From: Alligator mississippiensis
Taxonomy: Eukaryota > Chordata > Crocodylia > Alligatoridae
Direction of reading: 5' to 3'
DNA length: 64,000 nt
NCBI RefSeq assembly: GCF_030867095.1
Contig: NC_081826.1
Coordinates: 250,212,251 to 250,276,250, forward strand
Both the position numbers and the translations under genes were made by a program. Under the pieces are notes generated by a model. The model did not search any database and was not told where the DNA came from. It saw nothing but the letters and a program-made list of their open reading frames with translations. Below are positions 11,365 to 22,487 of this stretch, piece after piece. How positions within the stretch are numbered: the first letter of the stretch is position 1; every line of letters begins with the position of its first letter.

Positions 11365-12426
11365 TCATGTCAGGGCACTCGCTTCTTCCTTATCCAGAGT
11401 GTCGGATCCAAATTCCACTATCAGTCTTCCTAACCACATGGCCAAGGTTTCTTCCGGCCTTATTTTAGATTCTTTGCAAAGCTCTTGAATCTCTGGTCTG
11501 GTGCGTGTGCAAGAGATAACAGTGGTACGCGTGGTACCTTCTTCATCCTCGACATGCTTTGTCACAGCTACCGGGTAAGCTGCGGCAGAGAGAGGGTTAA
11601 ATTCTGTATCTGGGAGCGTTGGGTATATCCCTCCTCCCATTGCCCCCTCCCTGTGGTAAAGAGGTGTGGTTGCAGGGAATGACGTCACCTCAGGAGGTGG
11701 ACTCACCAGGGGAATCCCCGCCGGGTCTTCCAAAACTCCGCCCCTCCTTTCCAGGTTCCCCGGGTAGCTAGCACTTCTTTCGGCGCCATTTTCTGCTAGC
11801 AGCATCATGCGGCTGGCACTGTTAACAAACACTGCTCCGGAGCCCTTTGCTGTCCACTCCAGCGACTCCTTACCCGCAGTATGCATCTGAGCCTCCAAAT
11901 TCGCGTATTCCCTTAATAGGCCCGTTACTGCACGGAACAGCACATTTATCATCTTTCTCTTTTTCCATTTAATTAGACCCCACTTTGGCTTGTGACGGCC
12001 CTTAGTTTCCAAATCCTCCCGTAGCTGAACGAGGAGCTCATGGCCCCGCGACTCAGGCACCAAATCCGGACAGTTGAACCAGTCCGCGGGGGTGGGTTCC
12101 CCCCCCTCCTTTAAGTATCGGGTGCATTGGGCGAACTCCTGAGCGGGGGTCAGCTTTTCTGCTTTCCGCACCTTCACCCCGGCTAGGGATATTGTTGATG
12201 TTTCTTCCGGGGGCCGATAATAAACCCAGTCGCTCCCCATTATGCATCTGAACTCCCCTAGTGATAGCTTTGTTCTCCATTCTTTCACCACGGCTTCTTC
12301 TCTTTTTACGGAGAAGTAACCATCAATACTTCTTTCCTCCCCTTCTACCACCTGGTGGTAAGCGATATGTGCCCATAGATCGTTAGCGTTCTCTACGTGG
12401 CGGTTCCCGGTGCGCCGGGGCAGCAC
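11365..12426 (-). pseudogene. gag region of the LTR element
   Basis: A long gag-position reading region with no close match that I recognise. It is rich in charged residues, has a basic patch (KWGLIKWKKRK) and a proline-rich stretch in its second half. The position, directly after the primer site and before the protease, is the main reason for the call. Treated as a fossil. Confidence 0.7.
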
Positions 12427-12478
12427 CCAATTAAGTTCTTCTCCATCACCGTGCCCTTTAATCCCATTCTCGTCGTCA

Positions 12479-13131
12479 TGTCTTGGCCGGGCTGAGCCGA
12501 CTCGAGGTGATTCAGAAATTACTCGTTTGTCAGGGCGGGCTGGTGAATGGAGAGGCAGACGAGGTTTAATGGTTGTAAAAAACTTTACTTACGTCGCGGG
12601 TGGCTGCGACGGAAACGGTTCGGTCGTCTGGACAACAATGTGAGTTGCTCCAGCTGGCGAGGCCAATGCCAGTAAATCCGTCCGTGACTCAAGCCGGCGG
12701 GAAAAGGGTACGTCTGGGACTGCGTTCGGCGACAGGAAGAAGGATCGATAGGTGATCAGTCTATCAACCAGCTAGCCGCAAGTCAGATCTCTAAGAGGCA
12801 CTCTGCAGCATACTCGAAGCTCTTCGACTTGGGCGGAAGTCACGCTAGTTTTTAAACGGCCAGCAAGCCAATTACCGGCCGCCACGTGTGAATAATTTAG
12901 CACTAGCCAATTACAGGGCACAAATTTGCATCCGAATGGCGGGAACTCTTTGCACCGTGCATTTCTGTGCTGCAAAGGGAAAATGCATCCTGCAAAGACA
13001 GCTGCAAAGTGGCGGGAACTCTCTCCTGCATGCGGGTTCTTTATGCAGCAAAAACCCTTGCTGTGCAAGAGGCTGTCATGTGTCAAGAAAATTCCATAGT
13101 GCCGAGGCACCAAACTCACTGGGTTATGACA
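12479..13131 (-). repeat. 5' LTR of the element
   Basis: It has 653 bases with TGTCATAACCCA...CCAAGACA ends. A TTTAAAAA-type TATA-like box is on the minus strand near 12856, downstream of a CACGTG E-box at about 12881-12886. The primer-binding site follows directly at 12478. Confidence 0.93.
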
Positions 13132-13591
13132 ATCTGCAAATTTGAACAGGGTGCATTTTACCCCTTTGTCCAAGTCGCTGATGAAGATGGTGAACAGTGC
13201 GGGCCTGAGGACCGAGCCCTGCAGAACCCCACTGCCCACATCCCTCCAGGTTGAATAAGGCCCGTCCACCACCACTCTCTGGGTGCAGCCGTCCAGCCAA
13301 CTAGTGACGCATCTGACTGTGTAGGCATCGACATCACAGCCTCCTGGTTTTTTAATGAGAATGGGGTGAGAGACCATGTTGAAGGCCTTCCTAAAGCCCA
13401 GAAAGACTATATCCATTGCAACACCTGCATCCAGGGATTTGGTGACCTGGTCATAGAAGGCCACCAGGTTGGTCTGACAGGACCTGCCTCTAATGAACCC
13501 ATGTTGGTTGCCCCTAAGCATAGTCTCCCCTACTGGCCCCTCGTGGACATGTGCCAGGATAATTTTCTCAAAAAGCTTCCCCAGGACCGAG
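13132..13591 (-). mobile_element. CR1 LINE, 5' part of the split copy
   Basis: This is the continuation of 5578-6455 on the other side of the LTR element. The minus strand encodes reverse transcriptase sequence: [20 protein letters not shown] near 13445-13505, [16 protein letters not shown] near 13365-13415, and [20 protein letters not shown] near 13175-13240. The sequence is 5'-truncated at about 13591, where a GC-rich block begins. Bases 13132-13136 (ATCTG) are the target duplication of the inserted element. Confidence 0.9.
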
Positions 13592-14450
13592 GTAAAAGAC
13601 TAAGAAATGTGGCGCCGTGCCCTGGGGAGCCTGTGGGGGAGCCAGCCGGGCCCTTGCTGCCCCAAAACTCGTGGCCATATTTGCACTCCAGCAGCTCCTG
13701 TCACCGCCATGAGGCCAGGGGCAACCGGGGAAGGACCTGTCAGTTCCAGGGGGCAGCACAGGGTGCTCCCAGAGTCGCTGGGGGTGGCACAAGCCAGTGG
13801 GGACACGGAACAGGGTGTGAGAAGCATGGGGAGGAGGTGCATAAGTTATATCCCAGGCCTGAGGCTTGGGGCGGCAACAGCCCAGCTGCCCACCCCCCCA
13901 TGGGTGGCCATAGTGGGTGCCACCACCCTGGGCAGAAGCTCCAGCCCCTCCCGCCATGCAGGAGCCCAGCAGCCCACCGGCAGCTCATTCTCTGGCCCTG
14001 GGACGGGCGGGGAGGCTGTGCCAGGAGCTGGATCGGGCCCATGGCTGCTTTTCTGCTCCGGATGCTCCTGCGGCCTCCCCAGGCTTCCTCCGCCTCAGGA
14101 TGGGTCCCTACCAGGTCATGCCCCCCCCCCAGCAGCCTCAGGAGGTGACCCGCGCTGCTCCCAGGGGCCCCCGGGCTCCTCGCAGCTGCAGGAGCTTCCA
14201 AAGCAGAAAAGCAGCCACAGTTCCACTCTGGCTCCTGGCAAAGCCTCCCCACCTGTCCCAAGGCTTGGGGGCAAGCTGCCGGTGGGCCACCAGGCCCCTG
14301 TGGGGTAGGGAGCCAGGCCTTCCCCCAAGGTGTCAGCCCACACCAGGACTGCCTGTGCGGGGGGGCAGCTGGGCCATTGCTTCCCCAAGCCTCAGGCACG
14401 CAAAGTAAATTCCACACAGAAGGCGGAAAGGTTTTGTTGCTAGAACACAA
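13592..14450. repeat. GC-rich foldback (long imperfect palindrome) element
   Basis: Left arm 13858-14083 and right arm 14184-14399 are inverted copies of each other. CTGAGGCTTGGGGCGGCAAC on the left pairs with the complement of the right-hand end. Also, GGCTGTGCCAGGAGCTGG...GGCTGCTTTTCTGCT on the left pairs with AGCAGAAAAGCAGCC...CTGGCTCCTGGCAAAGCC on the right. The spacer is about 100 bases. Identity is moderate with small indels. The outer parts (13592-13857, 14400-14450) are less clearly paired. Long open frames on both strands are a consequence of GC content. No family name recognised. Confidence 0.7.
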
Positions 14451-14850
14451 CAGTAAGTGTGAATACACATTAGGCTGTATAAAAATAAAGTTTTAGTGGT
14501 ACGATTTTAGTGTAGCTATAGAGGGCTACACCCTGCATAGAAGGGACCAGGTGGCCAAAAAAGGTGTTGGCTTTGCTCTCTATGTGAAAGAGGAGTACAC
14601 TTCCTTGGAGGCCGACATTGGCTCCAGAAATGAACAGATTGAAACCCTCTAGGTTAAATTGCAGGAGGAGGGGAGGGGCGCAGCAAGAGAAACCTAACTG
14701 TAGGTGTATACTACAGACTAGGGGGAAGAACTCCATCTGGAGTTCAAACCAAGAATTGACTGAGGCTGCATGTGCACGTGACATGGTTGTCATGGGCAAT
14801 TTTAATTATCGAAAAATCTCCTGCGACGAACGCTCAGCCAAGTTCATAGA

Positions 14851-15619
14851 TTCACAGATGCTAGGGTCAGAAGGGACCTCAACAGATCATCGAGTATGAC
14901 CCCCTGCCTAGGCAGGAAAGAGTGCTGGGGTCAGATGACCCCAGCCAGATGCCTATCCAGCCTTCTCTTAAAGACCCCCAAGGTAGGGGAGAGCACCACT
15001 TCCCTTGGAAGCCCATTCCAAATTTTGGCCACCCTTACCGCGAATAAGTTTTTCCTGATATCTAGCTTAAATCTGCTCTCTGTCAGTTTCTGACCATTGT
15101 TCCTTGTTACCCCAAGAGGCACCCTGGTGAACAGAGCATCTCCGATCCCTTGCTGCATTCCCCTAATAAATTTGTAAGCGACCACAAGATCACCTCTCAG
15201 CCTTCTCTTGCAGAGGCTGAAGAGGTCCAGGTCCCTCAACCTCTCGTCATAGGACTTGTCCTATAAGCCCTTAACCATACAAGTGGCCCTCCTCTGGACC
15301 CTTTCGAGTCTATCAACATCCTTCTTGAAGTATGGCGCCCAAAACTGGATGCAGTACTCCAACTGCGGTCTGACCAATGTGGGGGGAAGTATCACCTCCT
15401 TGGATCTATTTGTCATGCATCTGCTGATGCATGATAAAGTGCAGTTAGGTTTGCTGATGATTTCATCACAATGACAAGTCATGTTCATCTTGGAGTCTAC
15501 TATGACTCCAAGATCCCTTTCCGCTTTTGTGCTGCTGAGAGGGTCACTTCCAAGCCAGTAGGTGTGCTGGATATTTTTGCGCCCTAGAGGCAGCACTCTG
15601 CACTTGTAAGTTGGATCGG
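14851..15619 (-). mobile_element. CR1 LINE 3' end nested in the long CR1
   Basis: The CR1 3' terminus (TTCATAGATTCACAGATGCTAGGGTCAGAAGGGACC) starts at about 14850. The minus strand then reads GVTRNNGQKLTESRFKLDIR, MRDLDLFSLCKRRLRGDLVV and LVRPQLEYCIQFWAPYFKKD up to about 15619. The endonuclease and linker of the outer CR1 lie on either side on the opposite strand. Confidence 0.85.
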
Positions 15620-16085
15620 TCGTGATCCTTCCTGACCTGTGTCTAAGAGCTCCTCCTGATTCAGGAGGTGCATGGTCCAACCAGAAATGACAGTCTGCTA
15701 GATTTGGTCCTGGCCAAAGGAGACGACCTGGAGACCAACTTAAATATAGAGAAGTCTGGGTGACAGCAACCATCATGAAACCGTCATGTTCACTATCTGA
15801 CGTAAGGCAGACAAATCTGATAGCAGGATTGAAGTCTTGGACTTCAAAACTGCAAGTTTCAGCAAGCTCAGGTCACTAGTAGGGGAAGTGCTCTGGGACC
15901 AGTGATCGAAGGCAAAAGGTGTGCGCAAAGAGTGGTTGTTCCTTAAGGACACGATCCTTGAAGCACAAAAGAAGTCCATTCCCATGCGGAAAAAAGGTAA
16001 CAGAAGGAATGGGGAGCCCTCCAGGCTGAACAGGGAAATCACGGTCCTCTTAAGAAAGAAGAGACTTATAAACAATGGAGAGTGA

Positions 16086-16907
16086 GGCTGCAAATAGATT
16101 TAGACGGACTACAAAAGTGAGCAGATGAGAATAGGATGGGGTTCAATGTAGACAAATGCAGGGTGCTGCACCTTGGGAGAAGGAATCCACAGCATACACA
16201 CAGGGTGGGGAGTTCCCTTCTTGAAAGCACAGAGGCGAAAAGGGATCTTGGAGTCATTATTGACTCCAAGATAAACATGAGCCGCCAATGCCAGATCGCA
16301 GCCAGCAAGGCCAGCCATACCTTGTCATGCATCCAAAGGTGCATCTCAAGCCAGTCTAGAGAGGTGATACTCCCCCTCTATGCGACTTTGGTCAGGCCGC
16401 AGTTGGAGTACTGCGTCCAGTACTGGGCGCCGCACTTCAAAAGGGATGTGGCCAGCCTGGAGGGGGTTCAGAGGAGGGCCACCCACTTGGTGAGAGGGCA
16501 GCAGGACAGGCTCTACAAGGAGAGACTGAGGGACCTGAACCTGTTCAGCCTCAGCCAGAGGAGGCTGAGGGGGGACCTGGTGTCTGCCTACAAACTCATC
16601 AGGGGAGATCAACAGCAAATAGGCAGAGCCCTTTCTCCCCAGCACCACCTGGGGTGACAAGGAACAATGGTAATAAGCTGATGGAGAACAGGTTTAGGTT
16701 AGAGATCAGAAGGCAATATTTTACAGTTAGGGTGGGCAAAATCTGGAACCAGCTTCCCAGCGAAGTGATCCTCGCCCCTACCTTGGGCAAATTCAAGAGG
16801 AGGTTGGATGATCACCTGTCTGGGGTCTTGTGAACCCAGCATTCATTCCTGCCTGTGGCAGGGGGTCAGGCTAGATGATCTGTTCAGGTCCCTCCTGACC
16901 CTAGCTA
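16086..16907 (+). mobile_element. CR1 LINE 3' end nested in the long CR1, same strand
   Basis: A 5'-truncated CR1 of about 820 bases. It starts in the region encoding ADENRMGFNVDKCRVLHLGR and has a 173-codon open stretch (16136-16657) through LVRPQLEYCVQYWAPHFKRD and LRDLNLFSLSQRRLRGDLVS. It ends at GATCTGTTCAGGTCCCTCCTGACCC. The outer CR1 breaks off near 16085 (KKRLINNGE) and resumes at 16908 (LRAGPKEDYSLKACICREQ), which in CR1 is contiguous sequence. Confidence 0.85.
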
Positions 16908-18772
16908 CTAGGAAGCTTAGAGCAGGCCCCAAGGAGGACTATTCCTTGAAGGCCTGCATTTGCAGGGAACAGATAAGAAAAACTAAAGCAGAGACCAAAC
17001 TTAGGTTAGCAATGGGAATCAAGGACAACAAGAAGTCCTTCTTTAGGTACATAGGGAATAGGAGGAAAACAAATGGGAGTGTGGGGCCATTGCTCAACAA
17101 CTCAGGGGAGCTGGTCACTGGCACCCAGGAGAAAGCTGAACTGAATGACTGTTTCGCCTCGGTCTTTTACCGGACCAAGGGGAAAACAACACCATGTAGA
17201 GTACAGGATGGGCAAGGTAGGAATAATCACCTTCCTACTATTGCTGTAGAATTGGTGTATGGCCAGTTAAAAAAATTAGACATATACAAGTCAGTGGGAT
17301 CCGAGGATCTTCATCTGAGACTGCTGAAGGAACCGGCTGAAGTCATTGTGGAACCCCTGGCAAAACTCTTCCACAAGTCATGGCGCTCTGGAGCAGTCCC
17401 TGAGGACTGGAAGAGGGCCAATGTTGTGCCCATCCACAAGAAGGGCAGGAGGGAGGGCCTGGGTAACTATAGGCCAATAAGCCTAACTTCCGTCCTAGGG
17501 AAAATCCTAGAAAAGTTCATCAAGGAGTCTATTTGCGATAAGGTTGCAAAAGGTAAGACTCTGAATGACATCCAGCATGGCTTCCTTGTGGGCAGGTCTT
17601 GCCTTACCAACCTCATCTCCTTCTAGGACCAGGTAACTTGCCACCTGGACACGAGAGAGCAGGTTGACATTTTATATCTTGACTTCAAAAAGGTCTTTGA
17701 TCTAGTATCCCACAATGTCCTCATGAGAAAAGTGGAGGATTGTGGGCTTAACTCTGAGACAGTCAGATGGGGGAGAAACTGATTGCAGGGTAGGACCCAG
17801 AGAGTCGTAGTGAACAGATCTGTGTCATCCTGGCGAGGAGTGGGCAGCAGTGGGGGTGAAGAGCTCACTGGCCAAGTTCGCGGATGACACCAAGTTATGG
17901 GGGAGCGTGGTTACATTTGAAGATAGGCTACAGATACAGGTGGACCTAGACAGGCTAGCAAGTTGGGCGGATCAGAATCTGATGAAGTTCAACATCAAGT
18001 AATGTAAAGTGCTCCACCTTGGGATGAGCAACCCCCAACACACCTACAGGCTTGGTGGCACCAAACTGACTACACCATGAATGAAAGGGACCTGGGGGTA
18101 ATAATAGACCACAGTGTGAATATGAGCTGGCAGGGTGATGCTGTAGCCAGTAGGACAAATAATACTGTGGCATGTATCAATTGATGCATCTCCAGCAAAA
18201 CCAAGGAGATGATTCTTCTGTTCTACTCAGCACTGGTGAGACCACAGCTGGAGTACTGCATCCAGTTCTGGGCACCACACTTTAACAAGGACATGGACAA
18301 GCTTGAGAGAGTCCAAAGAAGAGCCACCTGTATGATCAGAGTCTTACACAGCAAACCATATGAGGAAAGGATGAGGGATCTGGGACTCTTCAGCCTGAAG
18401 AAAAGAAGGCTGAGAGGGGACCTGGTAGCAGCTTACTGCTACACTAGGGGAGTACATCAAGGACTTGGTGAGCGACTGTTCACCAGGGCACCCGAGGGGA
18501 AAACTAGGAGTAATGGCCACAAACTCCTGGAAGACTGATTCAGGTTCAACATTAGGAAAAACTTCTTCATGGTCAGGGTGTCCAGACTGTGGAATAAGCT
18601 CCCTCCAGTGGTGGTGCAATTACCTATCCTGGAAATCTTCAGGAGGAGACTGGATGGTCACGTTGTGGGGTTACCTGAGCCCCAGTTATCTTTCCTGCTT
18701 GGTGCAGTGGGCTGGACCCGATGATCTTCCAAGGTCTCTTCTGGCCTTACAATCTATGAATCTATGAATTTT

Positions 18773-19079
18773 CTAGTGTAGACCAGGCCCTACTAATTGG
18801 GGACCAAGGTCCCCTTTCAAAATGGCATGAAGCTAGTCAATGCCAATTCTCATGTAACCTAGATGATGACATACACAATTGGCTAATTAGAAGGTTAGGC
18901 AGATTAGGCCATTGTATTTCTACTAATGAGCCTTGCCCAGTTTTGTCCTTTTGCTTTTAACCATCTGCTTGTTGGTGTCATCTGTAACTTGTCAGCATTT
19001 TGTCTCAGGGGATATCTTTGCGTTCTATGCTTGTACTAGTACAATGTGGGCCTGATTTATGATTGGGGTCAATAAACAC
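18773..19079. other. Intergenic gap, nothing recognised
   Basis: Three hundred bases between the long CR1 and the palindromic element; AT-rich, no repeat or coding signature seen. Confidence 0.5.
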
Positions 19080-19092
19080 TACCACAGTAGAA

Positions 19093-19867
19093 AGACATAC
19101 AAAAAACTAGAACTCTTGGTTCCAAAATGATACCTTTTATTAGACCAGCTGGAAAATGGCACGAAAATTGTCCTTTTCTGCAAGCTTTCAGGATCAAAGT
19201 CCCTTCATCAGGCTCTGGGAAAAGTGTAGATGGTACAAGATGGTAAAAAGTCCCCATAGGTAAGAAATAAACTTAATTTTTGCACAGAGAGCGCTGAAGA
19301 TGGAAGTCTGTCCCTCTAGGTCCATGAGTATCTTTGTGAGCTGTGCTGAGTAGCTCTTTGATGTGTTGATCAAGTAGAATTCCTTCCCTGGAGGTGTCAG
19401 ATGGCAGGCAGGGAGGTAAAAAAAACTTCTTTGTTGTTCTGCAATGAAGTTTAAAATCCAAAATCGGCTAAAATTCGGCATCTTCTGAATGTTGTTTTTT
19501 TTACCTCCCTGCCTACCATCTGACACCTCCAGGGAAGGAATTCTACCTGATCAACACATCTAAGAGCTACTCAGCACAGCTCACAAAGACACTCATGGAC
19601 CCAGAGGGACAGACTTCCATCTTTAGCTCTCTCTGTGCAAAAATTAAGTTTATTTCCTACCTATGGGGACTTTTTACCAACTTGTACCATCTACACTTTT
19701 CCCAGAGCCTGATGAAGGGACTTTGATCCCGAAAGCTTGCATAAAAGGACAATTTTCTTGCCATTTTCCAGTTGGTTTAATAAAAGGTATCATTTTGGAA
19801 CCAAGCATTCTAGCTTTTTGTATGTCTTTTTGTCTTAGACCAACACGGCTACCAAGTACACCCCTGA
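19093..19867 (-). mobile_element. Palindromic dispersed element with 13-bp target duplication
   Basis: ACCACAGTAGAAA is repeated perfectly at 19081-19093 and 19868-19880, immediately flanking the element. Left arm 19094-19425 (GACATACAAAAAACTAGAA..., GGTTCCAAAATGATACCTTT) is the inverted copy of right arm 19500-19840 (AAAGGTATCATTTTGGAACC, CTAGCTTTTTGTATGTC). Arms are about 330 bases, separated by about 75 bases. The right end adds CTTAGACCAACACGGCTACC, the complement of the GTAGCCGTGTTGGTCTAAG start seen at 1170. Single insertion is implied by the duplication. Family unnamed as far as I can tell. Confidence 0.8.
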
Positions 19868-19880
19868 CCACAGTAGAAAT

Positions 19881-21159
19881 ACACTTGAATAATTAGATAT
19901 CTAATGATTCATTTGTGGATACAATTACATTAATTACATATGCACATCTTAAGAATGTAACTTTCCACCAGGCCTAGTCCCACAGAACTGCAGGCAGAGA
20001 GCTTGTACTCCATTTGTACATAAATGTTTGGCCTGAATTTAGCGAGAAAGGGCACTTGCTAAAATCTGTTTAAAACTGAGCTTTCACGTTATTTTTGTCC
20101 CTTGGAGGATATATTAAAAGGATCCTTCCTCTCTTGTCCCTCCCTGCAACCTCCCTCCCCGAATAAAGTTTCTTGTTTTAGTTGCTTGTTTTTTCCCTTA
20201 GTAATGACAGAGAACGTCTTCTCTGGTTTTGCTGGAGGGTCTTGGGAGATGAACTATGTGGGTTCTTGCGCCTTAACAAATGACAGTGCAGAGCTGTTGA
20301 GTCTTTAACAAAGGCATGCAGAATGTACTGCATTCAAAAGCTTATCAAAGTCTATCCCAAATATGCAGCTGGTCCAATAAAAGATATCATCACACAAATC
20401 CTTGCCTCTCTTAAATATTAAATATTAATTAGTGCAAAGCCAAAGACCTTAAAGGGCTGCAATCACTCCATTTTTTTGCTCCTTTCACAATGCTCCTATT
20501 GAGTGTAATGGAATCAGAAGCTGCTTCTAGTGCCCCATTTTAGACACCCTTGTGTGGGAAATTTCCCCTCAAGCACACCTAGACATAGACTCTGTCTTCC
20601 TCCATCCAAGTGTAGGGCAGGAAGCATGCCAGCTGCAGGGAGAGAAAGAGTGGTGCAGACTGCACTCCAGCACTTATCAGAAGTATGGAACCTGGCAGAC
20701 TCTTGCCAGTGACGGAAATTAGGGTATGGACAAATATACACTTGGAGCGGCTCCAAAAGGAGACTGCCCAGCAGCTGTTTCAGTGTAGTCACCTGAAGCA
20801 AAACCACCCAACTTTAACCCTGCTTCATCCAGGGTCAAAGCTGGAGCCATGTAATGCATTTTGATTATGACGGGCTCATGCACATATAAAAGTGACAGTG
20901 TAATGGCTGCTGCACACTCCCCAGCAGCAGCTCCCCCTCCCCTTTTGAAACTTCTCCAAATGTGTATTTTTTCTTACTCCCAGACCAGCCCCCAAGACGC
21001 ACCAACCTGAGCTGGTGGTAAGGATCACTGGGGGGCCATGGGTGCTGGGGAGGGGCACTATTCTTTCTAGGAGGTCCAGTAGACTCATGCAAGTTCTTGT
21101 GTTCTTTCTGGAGCAGGCAGGGAAGCTGATAATAAAGTGACCAGATGCTACATTCAATC
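19881..21159. other. Intergenic stretch, little recognised
   Basis: Apart from the repeat fragment at 20325-20412, this is unannotated sequence of average composition. No host exon, long frame with similarity, or TIR pair was seen. Confidence 0.45.
20325..20412 (-). mobile_element. Fragment of the GTTGGTCTAA dispersed family
   Basis: AGCTGGTCCAATAAAAGATA followed by TCATCACACAAATCCTTGCCTCT matches the core of the family found at 1161, 19093 and 38572, in reverse orientation. Preceding CAAAAGCTTATC equals the AAGCTTTC block of the longer copies. Confidence 0.6.
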
Positions 21160-21487
21160 AGGGGCGATACGTAGGGGGTGCATATGGGTGCACATGCACC
21201 CGTGAGCGTGGCAGTGCACCCCCTACGAAAAGTTGCTGTTCGCTACACCCCCCCCCACCGCTGACACTGCCAGTGGCATCTGCAGGCGGTCAGCGATCCC
21301 CACTGGCCACCACCGACACTACTGGTGGCATCTGCAGGTGGTCGCCAACCCCTGGTCAGCGCTTGCCACCCTCCCCCCCTCCTCTGCCACTGACAGTGCC
21401 GGTGGCATCTGCGGGAGTTCCCATTTACCACCACCGTGCTCCCACCGCCACCACCACACTCGCGCTGCCTCCGTGCCCCCCCAATCA
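21160..21487 (+). mobile_element. Truncated hAT-like element with internal repeats
   Basis: The left end CAGGGGCGATACGTAGGGGG is of hAT terminal type. The body contains three imperfect repeats of GTGGCATCTGCAGGYGGTC at about 21270, 21325 and 21399. It ends abruptly at the CR1 start (21488) without a matching right terminus. Confidence 0.5.
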
Positions 21488-22428
21488 TAGACATTTTAGA
21501 CATTAGACGTTAGGGCTGGAAGGGACCTCGGAAGATCATCGAGTCCAGCCCCCCGCCCAAAGGGCAGGAAGTCAGCTGGGGTCATAGGATCCCAGCAAGA
21601 TAAGCATCCAGTTTCATCTTGAAGGTGTTCAATGAAGGCGCTTGAACAACCTCCGGTGGCAGGCTGTTCCAGACCTTGGGGGCTCGGACAGTAAAGTAAT
21701 TCTTCCTTATGTCCAGCCTGAAACGGTCTTGTAGTAGTTTGTGACCATTCGACCTCGTCATCCCTTGGGGCGCTCTGGTGAACAAACGTTCCCCCAGATA
21801 CTGGTGGTCACCCCTGATAAACTTGTAGGTGGCCATCAGATCACCCCTGAGCCTGCTTTTTTCCAGGCTAAAGAGCCCCAGGGCTCTCAGCCTGTCATCG
21901 TAGGGTCTGCTTCCCTGACCTCTGATCATGCACGTGGCTCTTCTCTGGACTCTCTCAAGCTTCTCCACATCCTTTTTGAATTGTGGAGCCCAAAACTGGA
22001 TGCAGTACTCCAGCTGCGGCCTCACTAAGGCCGAGTACAGGGGGAGAATGACGTCCCGGGATTTGCTTGAGAAGCATCTATGGATGCAAGGCAGCGTTTT
22101 GGTCACGTTATTAGCCGCAGCATCGCATTGCAGGCTCATGTTCATCTTGTAGTCAATGATGACCCCCAAGTCTCTTTCTTCCATAGTGCTAGCCAACATA
22201 GCACTGCCAAGCCTATAAGGATGCTGCGGGTTTTTTTTCCCCAAGGTGGGGAGCCTTGCATTTATCGGCGTTGAACACCATCAGATTCTCGTCCGCCCAC
22301 TTGCTGAGCCTGTCCAGGTCAGCCTGGATCATCCGCCTGTCTTCTGGTGTGGATGCTTTGCCCCAGAGTTTGGTGTCATCAGCGAACTTGGCCAGTCCAC
22401 TTCTGACTCCAGTGTCCACATCATTAAT
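21488..22428 (-). mobile_element. CR1 LINE, 5'-truncated
   Basis: The CR1 3' terminus (TTAGGGCTGGAAGGGACCTC) is at 21509. A 220-codon frame on the minus strand (22244-21582) spans GSAMLASTMEERDLGVIIDY, LVRPQLEYCIQFWAPQFKKD, LFSLEKSRLRGDLMA and NYFTVRAPKVWNSLPPEVV. It is fairly well preserved and so relatively young. It stops at about 22428 beside a hAT element. Confidence 0.9.
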
Positions 22429-22487
22429 GAATCACCAGAGGCATGTGTCATTCATGCATTCAATCTTTCCTCCCATAACTGGAAGGA

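Larger units (their letters stand above)
6456..13131 (-). mobile_element. LTR retroelement (endogenous retrovirus-like fossil), serine-tRNA primed, no env seen
   Basis: A two-LTR element of about 6.7 kb on the minus strand, inserted in a CR1 with a perfect 5-bp duplication ATCTG (6451-6455 and 13132-13136). Parts in element order: 5' LTR 13131-12479; primer site at 12478-12460, which closely matches the 3' end of tRNA-Ser(GCU); gag region; protease with a DTGAQ motif; reverse transcriptase with YVDD; RNase H; integrase; purine-rich tract (AAGGGGGCA) beside the 3' LTR at 7108-6456. No env-like region fits between integrase and the 3' LTR. It is broken in a handful of places. Known: Ser-primed, env-poor elements are typical of class III (ERV-L/ERV-S-like) retroviruses; that placement is inference. 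LTR divergence of about 3 percent suggests an insertion in the order of 10-30 million years old, given slow crocodilian rates. Confidence 0.9.
14480..18772 (+). mobile_element. Long CR1 LINE with endonuclease and reverse transcriptase remnants, invaded by two other CR1s
   Basis: Outer segments are 14480-14850, 15620-16085 and 16908-18772. The first encodes CR1 endonuclease remnants (GVGFALYVKEEYTSLE). The second encodes the endonuclease-RT linker (SLLDLVLAKGDDLETN). The third encodes reverse transcriptase: KDNKKSFFRYIGNRRK near 17020-17065, PEDWKRANVVPIHKKG near 17400-17450, NYRPISLTSVLGKILEKFI near 17465-17520, then YLDFKKVFDLVSHNV and [12 protein letters not shown] further on. The 3' tail ends AATCTATGAATCTATGAA. 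Multiple stops and shifts and one internal deletion (about 17845) make it inactive. Confidence 0.88.

Noticed and set aside
12772-13521. A 249-codon minus-strand frame joining CR1 reverse transcriptase to further sequence
   Set aside because: It merely runs across the junction between the CR1 and the inserted LTR; a chance chimera, not a gene.
13366-14468. Several long open frames (up to 260 codons) on both strands
   Set aside because: They lie in the GC-rich foldback repeat, have low-complexity Pro/Ala/Gly/Ser composition and no family match.
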